Shown in pieces: positions 7,378 to 15,693 of a stretch of DNA of 64,000 bases (the stretch's first letter is position 1; each line of letters opens with the position of its first letter). The translations under genes and the position numbers were made by a program. Where the stretch lies: NCBI RefSeq assembly GCF_046115515.1, contig NZ_CP175953.1; one strand, given 5' to 3'. Origin of the DNA: Gracilimonas sp017641085. GTDB taxonomy: Bacteria > Bacteroidota > Rhodothermia > Balneolales > Balneolaceae. The notes below the pieces were generated by a model. The model had not been told where the DNA came from, ran no database searches, and worked only from the letters and a program-made list of their open reading frames with translations.

Positions 7378-7944
7378 TCAGAGCTTGTCGATGGAGATGC
7401 GTTTGTTCTCCTTCACGTCCTTAAAGTGAGAGGGTGACAGTCCGGTTTCTTTCTTGAACTGTCGGGAGAAGTGCTGCTGACTGCTATATCCAAGCTCATA
7501 GGCGATTTCAGTGAGGCTTTGTTCGCCATAAACAATAAGCTCTTTGGCCCGCTCAATTTTCTGCAGGATGTAATACCGCTCAATGGATTTCCCCTCCACA
7601 TTGGAAAATAACCGACTGAGCTGCTGATAATCTTTATTAATTTTTTTGGAAAGATAGGCAGATAGGTTACCCTCCAGCTCCTTGTCGGTGCGGATCAACT
7701 GAATGATAAGCTGTTTAATTTGCTCTACAATCCGGCTGCCTTTGTCGTTAATCAGCTCAAACCCGTTGTTGCGCACTACCTGAATCAGGCGTTCGTATTC
7801 ATCTGCGGTAACCGGGTGTGATAAGGTCAGCTGTCCGAGTTCGATTTTCTGAATCTCAAAATCAGCAGCCAGCAGCTTTTCTTCCAGAACTTCCGCGCAG
7901 TGACTGCACACCATATTTTTTATGTGAAAATGTTTTTCATCCAT
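7378..7944 (-). CDS. metal-binding (HMA-like) / AraC-type transcriptional regulator, copy 2
   Basis: 188 residues from ATG 7944 (AGGG stands 3 nt upstream; a longer reading to 8022 adds a non-conserved tail). It begins KHFHIKNMVC13-S-H-C16, the same spacing as in the paralogue at 4142, then an HMA-like alpha/beta segment to about residue 70 with NNGFELI. The C-terminal ~75 residues are an AraC helix-turn-helix pair (SLTEIAYELGYSSQQHFSRQ; FKKETGLSPSHFK). It sits directly upstream of the Zn/Cd-type ATPase on the same strand, so it most likely senses that pump's metal and controls its transcription. The sign of control (activator or repressor) is not visible. Confidence 0.85.
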   Translation of the reverse strand: MDEKHFHIKNMVCSHCAEVLEEKLLAADFEIQKIELGQLTLSHPVTADEYERLIQVVRNNGFELINDKGSRIVEQIKQLIIQLIRTDKELEGNLSAYLSKKINKDYQQLSRLFSNVEGKSIERYYILQKIERAKELIVYGEQSLTEIAYELGYSSQQHFSRQFKKETGLSPSHFKDVKENKRISIDKL

Positions 7945-8117
7945 ATGCCCTAAAATTAGTAAAGCCGTAAGATCGTTCAAAGAAACCTGAAATATAAAGT
8001 GAGAAAACCTCGAAAGACCCACACAGCAAATCCATAATATTTCAGCTTTGGATATATTTTAGTTATTTGTAGTGAGGTGTTATAAAACCAAATCAATGAA
8101 TAACGAAAAATGAAACC

Positions 8118-8606
8118 ATGCTGATTGGAATCATATCTGACACGCACGATCATATCCCTAACTTGCAAAAAGCCATCAGGATCTTCAAAGATCGAAAGGC
8201 AGAGTTGGTTTTACATGCCGGAGACTATTGCAGTCCGTTTATGATTCCGCATTTTGAAGGGCTGAACCTGAAAGGGATTTTCGGCAATAATGATGGCGAC
8301 AAATATCTTCTGATGTCGAAATTTCGGGAGATTGGAGCCGAGTTGGCCGGCGATTTTTTGAGAACGGAACAGGATGGCTTAACCATAGCCGTATATCATG
8401 GTACCTATGCTGAAATTACGGACGCTCTGATCGAATCAGGCAGATATGACGTTGTAATCACAGGACACACTCACGAAATGGTGTATAAAGAATCCGGAAA
8501 AACCATCGTTATAAATCCCGGCACGGCAAACGGCTTTGATGGAAAAGCATCCATCGCTTTTTTGGATACCGAGAGCAGAAATGTAGAATTCGTGGAGCTG
8601 GATTAA
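8118..8606 (+). CDS. YfcE/MJ0936-family metallophosphoesterase
   Basis: 162 residues with the complete calcineurin-like set of metal ligands: SDTHDH near the N-terminus, HAGDYC, GNNDGD, a central YHGTY and GHTHE, followed by INPGTANG. These define the small cytoplasmic phosphodiesterases of the YfcE/MJ0936 group, which bind two divalent metals (often Mn) and hydrolyse phosphodiester substrates of uncertain physiological identity. The length is standard. It stands alone, transcribed away from the metal-regulator island, with no obvious partner. Confidence 0.92.
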   Translation: MLIGIISDTHDHIPNLQKAIRIFKDRKAELVLHAGDYCSPFMIPHFEGLNLKGIFGNNDGDKYLLMSKFREIGAELAGDFLRTEQDGLTIAVYHGTYAEITDALIESGRYDVVITGHTHEMVYKESGKTIVINPGTANGFDGKASIAFLDTESRNVEFVELD

Positions 8607-8687
8607 TGCAATTTGCCAAGGCTTCAATGTCATTGCGGAATGGTTTCAGAACCCTCCGTGCAATTAAAGAAAATTTATTAGACAATT

Positions 8688-9173
8688 ATGTTTGAAAACT
8701 ATCAGAATCGCTTACAAAATAAATCGCGGCAACGACAGGTTTTTAACGCGGTGCTCACATTGGCTACGGGCGTTTTAACGCTTGTTTTCCCAAACTTTCT
8801 CTACCTGATTGCCGGTGCCTATCTGCTTTCTCTGGGGCTGATGTTCCTGGCGTTTCGGTTGCCATCCCCGATGATTGCACTACCGATCGTTACCGGAGTC
8901 CTGATTTTTATCTTCCCCGAACTTATTCCCATTACCTTTGCTTCTTTTCTGGGGCTATTCGGCCTGCTGATGTTATTTGCTATGCAGCTCTCCATTCTTG
9001 GGGTGATTACAATCATCACCGCGGTGCTGATTATTATGAACCCCGATTCAGTAGCATATCTGATCGCCTTTTTTATGCTGACTTACTCGGTTTCAAATCT
9101 GGTGAGCTTCTACAAAGCCTGGAAAAGCAGCAAAGACGATGGTTTTGATGATGATAGTGTAACCATCGAATAG
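8688..9173 (+). CDS. hydrophobic membrane protein, HdeD/DUF308-like
   Basis: 161 residues with about six closely spaced hydrophobic segments between residues 20 and 145 (for example LATGVLTLVFPNFLYLIAGA and FASFLGLFGLLMLF) in repeated ~25-residue units containing 'P..I....G...', and an acidic C-terminal tail (DDGFDDDSVTIE). The pattern of repeated short helices with Pro/Asp-Pro turns resembles DUF308/HdeD-type proteins, but the match is by hydropathy rather than by a decisive motif. Function unknown; inner membrane. Confidence 0.6.
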   Translation: MFENYQNRLQNKSRQRQVFNAVLTLATGVLTLVFPNFLYLIAGAYLLSLGLMFLAFRLPSPMIALPIVTGVLIFIFPELIPITFASFLGLFGLLMLFAMQLSILGVITIITAVLIIMNPDSVAYLIAFFMLTYSVSNLVSFYKAWKSSKDDGFDDDSVTIE

Positions 9174-9253
9174 GGTTTTTTTGATTTTCAATTAACCGAG
9201 TGACCGAAGGACCGATTTGCGAGTATTGATAACCATTCAACGAATCAACGAAA

Positions 9254-10069
9254 TCACGGAGCACTTACCAGCACGATACTTTCAGCTATCAGCCCCTTAT
9301 CATTTTCCGTTACATCAAACTCGAAAATGAGTTCCCGGCTGGGGAGGTAATGCGTGTCAAAGTCCTCCTCGAACTGTGATACATGAGCAAATACGGTTTT
9401 ATAAGGAGAGTTTTCATCGCGGGAATCTGTAATCCAGAGGCAATCATTTTTCCGGGTTAGGAAGCGGAGGAACCCATAGCCTTCATCCTGAGAGAAATCA
9501 TAGCAAACCCCGCGAACACGAGACCCATTTTCCCCCCACTCATACGGAGATTCGATAGGTAATAATCCGGGAATAAGGTAACCGGATACCGATGAGTCTA
9601 CGGCTCGTTTCAGGGATGAGGAAACATTGTTGAAACCGACCAACTCCACCCGGCAGCCTTTATTTTGAATGGCATTCACCACGCTTACATAACTCCCGCT
9701 GCTGCTGAGTAACACAATTTTGTCGAGGTGATCGGCCTGAACCAACATATCCACGGCCATATCCATATCAATGGTAGATTTTGAAATCTTTTCGCCGGTC
9801 TCGTGATTGGTGTAGGTTTGAACCGGCTTCTCCGTCACTTTATATTCGAAATCACGAAGGACCTCACAAAAGCGCTGGGTTTTCTGGCGATACTCATGGT
9901 CTTCTTTGAGGCGATCTGAATCATAACAAAGATACACATTCAGTCGTGAAGCAATTCCCCCGCCCCGGCAGGCAAACATTCGCAGGGTATCGTAGCGCAG
10001 CCCGTACCCTCCATTCATTGTTACGTTAACGGCATCTACATATATCCCGACTCGTTCTTTTGTATTCAT
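9254..10069 (-). CDS. NYN-domain protein with a C-terminal cold-shock-like domain
   Basis: 271 residues from ATG 10069 (GIYVDAVNV follows closely, as usual for the family). Residues 5-165 form a NYN (LabA/DUF88, PIN-like) domain: Asp12 in YVDAVNV, and Asp101/103/107 in STIDMDMAVDM. The third acidic motif, normally SGDxDFxPLV, reads SSSGSYVSVV (122-131), so two expected aspartates are missing. Residues ~183-270 look like a cold-shock/OB domain: VRGVCYD..QDEGYGFLRF and VFAHVSQF. Likely an RNA-binding protein whose nuclease activity is doubtful. Stands alone downstream of the flippase gene. Confidence 0.82.
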   Translation of the reverse strand: MNTKERVGIYVDAVNVTMNGGYGLRYDTLRMFACRGGGIASRLNVYLCYDSDRLKEDHEYRQKTQRFCEVLRDFEYKVTEKPVQTYTNHETGEKISKSTIDMDMAVDMLVQADHLDKIVLLSSSGSYVSVVNAIQNKGCRVELVGFNNVSSSLKRAVDSSVSGYLIPGLLPIESPYEWGENGSRVRGVCYDFSQDEGYGFLRFLTRKNDCLWITDSRDENSPYKTVFAHVSQFEEDFDTHYLPSRELIFEFDVTENDKGLIAESIVLVSAP

Positions 10070-10205
10070 AATAATATCCCGGTACGCTATCCAATTAATT
10101 AATAATATCTGAAGCGGGAGCCGGAAACCGTTTTTGGTTAACTTCAACTCCACCAAAGAATTAACTCATTTTTTTGGGATAGAATCAAATGGAAAATATG
10201 TAGCG

Positions 10206-11669
10206 CTATTCATTCGAAAAAACAGTAGTGTAAGTGATAAACCCGATGCTTAATAAGCCGGCAAGAAGTAACAGAAAAGAAGCTGCAAGTTCTGAAAGCC
10301 CGATTGATATTATAGTTGGTTTCAAGTAAAACAAGGCCGCAGAGATACCCATCACGGCAAAACCGCGCACCAATTTATAGGGCACTTCAAAGGCATTGGT
10401 TGAGTAGTAATAAATCAGCAACGCCATAACGGCATAGCTTGCAAGGGTAGCCAGGGCCGAGCCCATCATGCCGAAGAAGGGAATCATAATAAGATTGGCG
10501 ATAATGGTTATTCCGGCACCGATCAGGGTGATCTGTGGAAGGCGTTTGGTGGATTCACTAATAAAAATTCCCGCCGAAAAGTTGATGTACCATCCCTGAA
10601 ACCAGTAAGCCAAAAGCAGAACAGGGACAATAGTGAGGCCCTCCCAGAACTTTTCATCCACCAGGTAAAAACCCAGAATGGGCACTTTGATAGAAACAAT
10701 CTGCTCGGCAAATAGAGCCACAGTCAGGAAAACAGCGGAGGCGGCTGCGTTAAATAAGGTGAAGGTTTGAGAGAAGGTTTGAGGGGCAGACTCTTCTTCC
10801 GACTGCCGCATAAAAAATGGCTGCCAGGCCATCCTGAACATCTGCACAATCAAAAGCATGAAAACTGCCAGCTTATAACAGGCGCTGTAAATCCCCACAA
10901 TATCATCAGAGCTGTAATCGGCACCGTATAAAGCGTCTATGGTAGATTGGTCCATGGCTTTCAGGAAAAAACGGTCAACCAGTTCGTTGATGGCATGACC
11001 GAAACCAGCCGGGATAAAGGGAAGCCCGAACAGCAAGGCTTTTTTAAGTAAAGAGGTGTTCCAGCTTCCCATGAACATAGGAATGGTAAACACCCAAATT
11101 GCCAATGCGGTAAGAAGCGAGGCCACCAGGTTACTGATAAACACAGCCTCGATGCCATAATCCAGTCCCAGGATGAGATAAAAATTCAGCCCGAGGTTCA
11201 CAATTACATTCCCTGTTTTTAGTACTGCAAATAGCACAGATCGGCGAACGAGCCGGAGTTCAGCAAAAGGGACGACAGCCAGAGTATCAAAAAAGAGAAT
11301 CCCCAGCATAATCCAGAGAATAGGGTCGCCGGGCTCCAGTCCTATGATTGGGGCCACAACGGGTTCAGCTCCCCAAATGATGAGTGCCAAGATGCCGGAG
11401 GTTGTCAATAGGAAAAGCTGTACCGTTTTGAAAATATCCTTCGCCTTGTCGCGGTCTTTGGCGTACCGAATGTAGGCCGATTCCATACCCATTGTAAAAA
11501 CCACATTGAATAATGCAATGGCCGCAAAAATCAGGCTGATAATTCCGTACTGATCTTCACTGAATACACCCGTATGCAGCGGAACCAGCAGGTACCCGAT
11601 AAACCGGGCAACCACACTGCTTATCCCGTAAACCAACGTGTCGGAAAAGAGTTCTTTAAGTTTAGTCAA
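10206..11669 (-). CDS. oligosaccharide flippase / polysaccharide biosynthesis protein (MOP superfamily)
   Basis: 487 residues with 12-14 predicted membrane helices spread evenly. It opens LKELFSDTLVYGISSVVARFIGYLL-VPL and continues YGIISLIFAAIALFNVVFTMGMESAYIRY, the hallmark of the Wzx/RfbX branch of MATE-like flippases, which move lipid-linked sugars across the inner membrane. No glycosyltransferase cluster is adjacent, so the substrate (O-antigen, exopolysaccharide or other) is unknown. The gene ends 137 nt before the NYN-protein start and begins 37 nt after the aroQ stop on the same strand, so it may be the last gene of the HIT-aroQ transcript. Confidence 0.9.
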   Translation of the reverse strand: MTKLKELFSDTLVYGISSVVARFIGYLLVPLHTGVFSEDQYGIISLIFAAIALFNVVFTMGMESAYIRYAKDRDKAKDIFKTVQLFLLTTSGILALIIWGAEPVVAPIIGLEPGDPILWIMLGILFFDTLAVVPFAELRLVRRSVLFAVLKTGNVIVNLGLNFYLILGLDYGIEAVFISNLVASLLTALAIWVFTIPMFMGSWNTSLLKKALLFGLPFIPAGFGHAINELVDRFFLKAMDQSTIDALYGADYSSDDIVGIYSACYKLAVFMLLIVQMFRMAWQPFFMRQSEEESAPQTFSQTFTLFNAAASAVFLTVALFAEQIVSIKVPILGFYLVDEKFWEGLTIVPVLLLAYWFQGWYINFSAGIFISESTKRLPQITLIGAGITIIANLIMIPFFGMMGSALATLASYAVMALLIYYYSTNAFEVPYKLVRGFAVMGISAALFYLKPTIISIGLSELAASFLLLLAGLLSIGFITYTTVFSNE

Positions 11670-11705
11670 TGCGAGCGGTTAAGTTGAAAGAAAGTAGCGA
11701 TAGGC

Positions 11706-12134
11706 TCATTCAGTCATGTTCTCAAGAGCCTGAATGCCAAGCACGTAGCTGTACTTTCCAAATCCTGTGATAATGCCATCCATCACGCCCCCGGTTATAG
11801 ACTTCTCCCGAAATTCTTCGCGGGCATGAATGTTGGATATATGAACTTCTACTTTGGGAATACCCAGCGGTTCCAGTGCATCACGCAGGGCAACGGAGGT
11901 GTGGGAATATCCACCGGGATTAATCACGATTCCATGCAAATCGCTTTCCATAGCTTGCTGCACCTGATCAATCAGCTCTCCTTCAATATTACTCTGGAAA
12001 AAATCCAGGTTGTGTTTTGGAAATTCATCAATCAGAAAGTATTCCAGATCTTTCAGGCTTTTTGCTCCGTAAATTCCGGGATTACGTTTTCCAAGCAGGT
12101 TCAGGTTAGGGCCGTTTATAATCAGGATGTTCAT
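11706..12134 (-). CDS. aroQ: type II 3-dehydroquinate dehydratase
   Basis: 142 residues, normal size. Signatures: INGPNLNLLGKRNPGIYG near the start (catalytic Tyr in IYG and Arg nearby), INPGGYSHTSVALRDAL in the middle (Asn and His substrate contacts), and EVHISNIHAREEFR later. It dehydrates 3-dehydroquinate to 3-dehydroshikimate in the shikimate pathway, forming a dodecamer in known members. Its ATG overlaps the HIT gene's stop by 4 nt (translational coupling). Chorismate synthase, the last step of the same pathway, is at 26808 on the other strand. Confidence 0.96.
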   Translation of the reverse strand: MNILIINGPNLNLLGKRNPGIYGAKSLKDLEYFLIDEFPKHNLDFFQSNIEGELIDQVQQAMESDLHGIVINPGGYSHTSVALRDALEPLGIPKVEVHISNIHAREEFREKSITGGVMDGIITGFGKYSYVLGIQALENMTE

Positions 12135-12529
12135 ACGTTTACCTTTTCGCTGATGATTTTAGCAAGCTCCATCATTCGGTCCTGGCTTACCCCTACCTGC
12201 ATGCCCAGGCTAAATCGTTGCGTTTCTTTATAAATGGGAATCAGGTGGATGTGAGCATGAGGCACCTCCATTCCCTCCACGATAATTCCGGTTCGGATGG
12301 GCTGGAGAGCCTCATCAATTCCCCTGGCCACTTTTTGGGCAAAGAGATTCAACTCCGAGAGTTCCGAAGGCTCCAGGTCAAAAATATAGTCCACTTCTTT
12401 TTTAGGGATACACAAAGTGTGGCCTTCCGCAGAAGGATTGATGTCCAGAAAAGCATAATGCTTGTCATCCTCTGCTATTTTATAACTTGGAATATCTCCT
12501 TCAATAATTTTGGTGAAAATGCTTGGCAT
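12131..12529 (-). CDS. HIT-family (histidine triad) nucleotide-binding protein
   Basis: 132 residues. It begins SIFTKIIEGDIPSYKIAED, followed by YAFLDINPSAEGHTL, and carries the active-site triad HAHIHLIPI in the C-terminal third, the classical HxHxHxx motif of Hint-type nucleoside phosphoramidases. Cytoplasmic. Overlaps aroQ by 4 nt downstream and starts only 2 nt from the N-terminal region of the divergent thioredoxin gene region, so its promoter must lie within or before that reading frame. Substrate unknown. Confidence 0.94.
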   Translation of the reverse strand: MPSIFTKIIEGDIPSYKIAEDDKHYAFLDINPSAEGHTLCIPKKEVDYIFDLEPSELSELNLFAQKVARGIDEALQPIRTGIIVEGMEVPHAHIHLIPIYKETQRFSLGMQVGVSQDRMMELAKIISEKVNV

Positions 12530-12588
12530 AATTGACTATGAAAGATGGTAATTTGACTGAAGATACTATCCAAAAAACAGAAATCCTT

Positions 12589-13092
12589 ATGAACTCTGCA
12601 AGGTGGTTTGTATTTGCTGTACTCCTTGGCTTCGGGTTGATGTGGCCCGCTGCCTCAAAAGCACAGCAACAAGATTTAACAGGTCCGGTTACAAAAGAAG
12701 AAATTCTGGCGAACGACCGCATCTACAAAATATATATCGACCGGTATGAACCGGACCAGGAGGCGATTGAGTATCTTTCAGCTTACCGCGATTCGGTGCA
12801 ATTGATGGTATTTGTGGGGAGCTGGTGCCGTGAATCCAAGAAATACATCCCCGGACTTATGAAAACACTGGAGCTTGTGGAGAGTGGTAGTATCGACATT
12901 CAATACATTGCTGTGGACCGCCAAAAAAAACTTCCCAAATCATTTTTAAATAAGTTTGATATCAAATATATTCCCAGCGTGTTGGTTTTAAAAGGCACTA
13001 CAGAGGTAGGACGAATAGAAGAAAAACCACACCGACTGATCGAAACTGATTTAGTTCAGATTCTGGATGCAGGCAATGAAAAAAAGGAGTAG
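12589..13092 (+). CDS. exported thioredoxin-like protein with a single active-site cysteine
   Basis: 167 residues from ATG 12589, where a normal signal peptide begins (MNSARWFVFAVLLGFGL..AASKA|QQ); an earlier ATG at 12532 would put 19 extra residues before it. The mature part is a thioredoxin fold: VFVGSWC80RESKKYIPGL, then cis-Pro region IPSVLVLKG. The active site is WCRES, with the second Cys of CxxC replaced by Ser. This monothiol form occurs in a Bacteroidota thioredoxin family with a WCxDS-type site. Likely periplasmic; reducing activity would need an external thiol. It has its own transcript start before the HIT gene's divergent start. Confidence 0.78.
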   Translation: MNSARWFVFAVLLGFGLMWPAASKAQQQDLTGPVTKEEILANDRIYKIYIDRYEPDQEAIEYLSAYRDSVQLMVFVGSWCRESKKYIPGLMKTLELVESGSIDIQYIAVDRQKKLPKSFLNKFDIKYIPSVLVLKGTTEVGRIEEKPHRLIETDLVQILDAGNEKKE

Positions 13093-13108
13093 AAAATTCA
13101 TTTTTTCC

Positions 13109-13140
13109 TTGTACTCTAATTGATAAATGCCTTATCTTTG
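13109..13140 (+). promoter_or_regulatory. Bacteroidota-type sigma-A promoter of tRNA-Lys
   Basis: TATCTTTG at 13133-13140 fits the Bacteroidota -7 consensus TAnnTTTG exactly; a TTG (-33-like) stands 21 nt upstream at 13109-13111. The mature tRNA begins 13 nt after the box, which fits a very short 5' leader. Confidence 0.65.
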
Positions 13141-13152
13141 GAATCTACTTGA

Positions 13153-13225
13153 GAATCGGTAGCTCAGTTGGTAGAGCAACGGCCTTTTAAGCCGTGGGTC
13201 GAGGGTTCGAGCCCCTCCCGATTCA
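13153..13225 (+). tRNA. tRNA-Lys (anticodon TTT)
   Basis: 73 nt full cloverleaf: acceptor GAATCGG pairs with CCGATTC, discriminator A; D-arm AGCTCAGTTGGTAGAGC; anticodon stem ACGGC/GCCGT with loop CTTTTAA giving anticodon TTT (Lys); T-arm GAGGGTTCGAGCCCCTC. CCA is not encoded. Confidence 0.97.
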
Positions 13226-13267
13226 CACAATTTTATGGAATTTTTTTAATGACTCTCTCTTGACCAG

Positions 13268-13300
13268 CCCCATACGATTGATCTCGGATGGGGTTTTTTT
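13268..13300 (+). terminator. intrinsic terminator after tRNA-Lys
   Basis: CCCCAT (13268-13273) pairs with ATGGGG (13288-13293), with inner CGA/TCG pairing, followed at once by seven T (13294-13300). It ends the tRNA transcript just before the convergent nuclease gene's stop. Confidence 0.8.
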
Positions 13301-13307
13301 ATGGCAA

Positions 13308-15233
13308 CTATTCCAGCGTAATAATTGGCCGTAGCTTCTGCAGTGTTTTAGGACCGATGCCCCGAATGTTTGTAATCTCATCCACACTTTTAAAACTTCC
13401 GTTCTCCAACCGATACTGAACGATGCGTTTTGAGTAAGCGGGGCCGATGCCGGGCAGCAGCTGCAGGGTTGCTTCATCAGCTGTGTTAATATTGATGGGA
13501 TACATAACATTTGTCGGGCTTCCGGTATCAACTTCCTCGGCTCGCAGCGTTTTCGAGCCTATTTTTTCAGAATGTTTCCAAAGACCCTCTTCTTTAGCTT
13601 TGGCCGATTCCTGGTAGCGTTTAAAGGCGGCAACAGAATCATCATTTTGGCGATAGTACACCGAGGTTGTTCCGAATCCTTTTTCCAGAAGCATTTTATT
13701 TAAGCTGACCGGCCCATCATCGTATTGCATTTCTACATAGGCCTGAAAGGCATTATACCTGGCCTCGGGTTTTCCTCCGTCAAACCCTTTAAGCCGCACC
13801 TTCCGCCCTTCCAGCAGATTGTGCAGGTAATCGGCTGCTGCTCCGGAATAAAACTCTGCCGAATCCTGCCCGGCATAGATGGTTGGTACATCCACGCCAA
13901 GAAATCGAACACCGTAACCAAAACCGGGAGCTATCTCAATTTCAAAGCGGCTGCCATCGGTAATGGAAAAGACTTCATACCACCGGTCGGTTTCCAGAGG
14001 AGGGGCCGGAGGGTAGGCCTCCTCTTTGGCTCGTTTCATCACGCCCATAAAATCCTGGTAAAACTGGTTGGTAATTTCATCAGAAAAAATAATGACGGTA
14101 TTCTCGTCATTGTTCATTTCCGCATTCATGGAAAAGTTGTAGGAACCGGCAACGGTAACACCGATGTCGGCAGAATCGGGATGTTCAGCATCAAGTAATA
14201 TGACTTTATGGTGAAGTTTTCGGAGTTCGTTGGCCGGTAAAATCATCCGGTTGTTCATTCGGGCGGAATCTATTCCCCATATCTCACCGGCACTTTGATA
14301 CCGGCTGTAAAAGCTGCGGTCTATGGCTCCGCGAAGCAGCACTTCTCCGGTGGATGACTGCTCCCACATTTGGCGGCTGATGGGGATGTCCGGGGTGATG
14401 GCGAAAGCCTGAAAGTTAATGTCGTGCTGGGCTTCATCCCGAATCAGGGAAACCAGACGTTCGCTTACACTGGGTTTGGAGCGATCCCGGTTCACCGGCG
14501 CAAAATAGACTTCAACCCGGGTTCCGCCTACATCAAAAACATTCTGACTTACATTTCTTTTGTCTTTATGAAATACAGCCCGGTTAGCTTCCGGCGTTTC
14601 ATCGGAGTCGCCCCACATTTGTTCAAACTCTTCGGTATAGGCTTTGGCCACCTCCGTATCTTTTATAACAAGGGTGTGATTGGTGTTGTACGCCCCGGTG
14701 AGAGTCATGTTGGTTGAACCTGTCCACACGTAATCATCATCCGGGGAAGGACTCAGGTAATCAATAACGGCAAACTTATTATGCATGTCAGAGCCGTCGT
14801 TCACCAGGTCATTGTCGGTAATGGTTCCGTCGGGGTTATAGATATCGCCGTCATCATCCATCGAAAGGATGCCACCTGTAGCTAGTATAGTCCAGATTTC
14901 AAGGTCGTAATCACCGCCGTCAGTTCGGTTGTGATCGTCGGTAACCACGCGGATGCGAACCCCCCGGTTTTTGGCTCGAACCAAGGCATGAGCTATGCGC
15001 GGATGTTCAAAATCATAAATACAGAAATCGATGCTGGTTGTAGCTGAATCAATAAGTTGCTCAAGGGATCCGATCAGGTCCTGGTTACTGTTGCTGAGGT
15101 TATTGCCGGCAGCAACGTTGTGATCGGCTGGCATATTAAAGTACACCTGAATCCATTCATCACTCTGAGCATAGGCCGAGAGGGTTGAAAACATCAACGT
15201 AAAGGATCCAATCAAAACAGTCAGCTTTTTCAT
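13308..15233 (-). CDS. secreted phospholipase D-like / thermonuclease-like / HHH protein
   Basis: 641 residues from ATG 15233, with a signal peptide (1-22, ..LSAYA|QS), so exported. Residues ~45-400 carry two PLD HxKxxxxD motifs: H151-K153-D158 (HNKFAVID) and H341-K343-D348 (HHKVILLD). Residues ~418-553 align with staphylococcal-nuclease-type domains, but the expected DGDT reads DGSR, the PE after VRFLGVDV reads PT, and YGR reads YNA, so that domain looks catalytically dead. Residues 582-641 are a ComEA-like double helix-hairpin-helix (ININTADEATLQLLPGIGP; IRGIGPKTLQKL) that usually binds DNA. Likely an extracytoplasmic DNA-processing or binding enzyme, possibly tied to uptake or nutrient scavenging. 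Stands alone. Confidence 0.88.
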   Translation of the reverse strand: MKKLTVLIGSFTLMFSTLSAYAQSDEWIQVYFNMPADHNVAAGNNLSNSNQDLIGSLEQLIDSATTSIDFCIYDFEHPRIAHALVRAKNRGVRIRVVTDDHNRTDGGDYDLEIWTILATGGILSMDDDGDIYNPDGTITDNDLVNDGSDMHNKFAVIDYLSPSPDDDYVWTGSTNMTLTGAYNTNHTLVIKDTEVAKAYTEEFEQMWGDSDETPEANRAVFHKDKRNVSQNVFDVGGTRVEVYFAPVNRDRSKPSVSERLVSLIRDEAQHDINFQAFAITPDIPISRQMWEQSSTGEVLLRGAIDRSFYSRYQSAGEIWGIDSARMNNRMILPANELRKLHHKVILLDAEHPDSADIGVTVAGSYNFSMNAEMNNDENTVIIFSDEITNQFYQDFMGVMKRAKEEAYPPAPPLETDRWYEVFSITDGSRFEIEIAPGFGYGVRFLGVDVPTIYAGQDSAEFYSGAAADYLHNLLEGRKVRLKGFDGGKPEARYNAFQAYVEMQYDDGPVSLNKMLLEKGFGTTSVYYRQNDDSVAAFKRYQESAKAKEEGLWKHSEKIGSKTLRAEEVDTGSPTNVMYPININTADEATLQLLPGIGPAYSKRIVQYRLENGSFKSVDEITNIRGIGPKTLQKLRPIITLE

Positions 15234-15312
15234 AGAATACAAAACACTGGATTGTACTTAATAGCCAAATTAATGTATTTTGACATGCCAACGAAAATCT
15301 ACAGGCTTATAT

Positions 15313-15618
15313 ATGAACCTACAATTTTTAAATCCATTACGCTGGAAAAAGTCCTTTCTTGCACTTTTGCTGACAGCGTTTGTAGTGGCTTGGTTTGCTT
15401 TTATTGATTCATACAGCCTGAAGACAAGGTGGGATTTATATAGTGAAAAGCAAGAGCTCAAAGAACGTACAGCTGAACTGAACGAGCGATCCGAAGAGCT
15501 TAAAACCAAAATTGAAAACTTGGATAACGATCCTGCTCTCCTCGAAAAAATTGCCCGGGAAGAATATGGGATGAGAAAGCCCGGAGAAACTGTCTATAAA
15601 GTGAAACGTGAGAAATAG
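15313..15618 (+). CDS. FtsB/DivIC-like septum formation initiator protein
   Basis: 101 residues from ATG 15313. One membrane helix (FLALLLTAFVVAWFAFI, ~15-31) is followed by a coiled coil rich in E/K/L (KQELKERTAELNERSEELKT, in part) and the conserved tail 'DPALLEKIAREEYGMRKPGE', which is the FtsB/DivIC signature. Family members act at the division septum with FtsL and FtsQ. A weak promoter-like TTG..TATTTTGA lies upstream (15253-15285). Followed 75 nt later by the ROK gene on the same strand. Confidence 0.85.
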   Translation: MNLQFLNPLRWKKSFLALLLTAFVVAWFAFIDSYSLKTRWDLYSEKQELKERTAELNERSEELKTKIENLDNDPALLEKIAREEYGMRKPGETVYKVKREK

Positions 15619-15693
15619 TGCCGTTTGGCTTAGGGAAGTTAGCCTGTTATCTTCTCGAAAATACCGGAACCGTAAGATTCTAAATGTAATTGA

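Noticed and set aside
4142..7944. Metal island as a mobile resistance element
   Set aside because: No transposase, integrase, att-like repeats or tRNA end, and codon use looks like that of neighbours.
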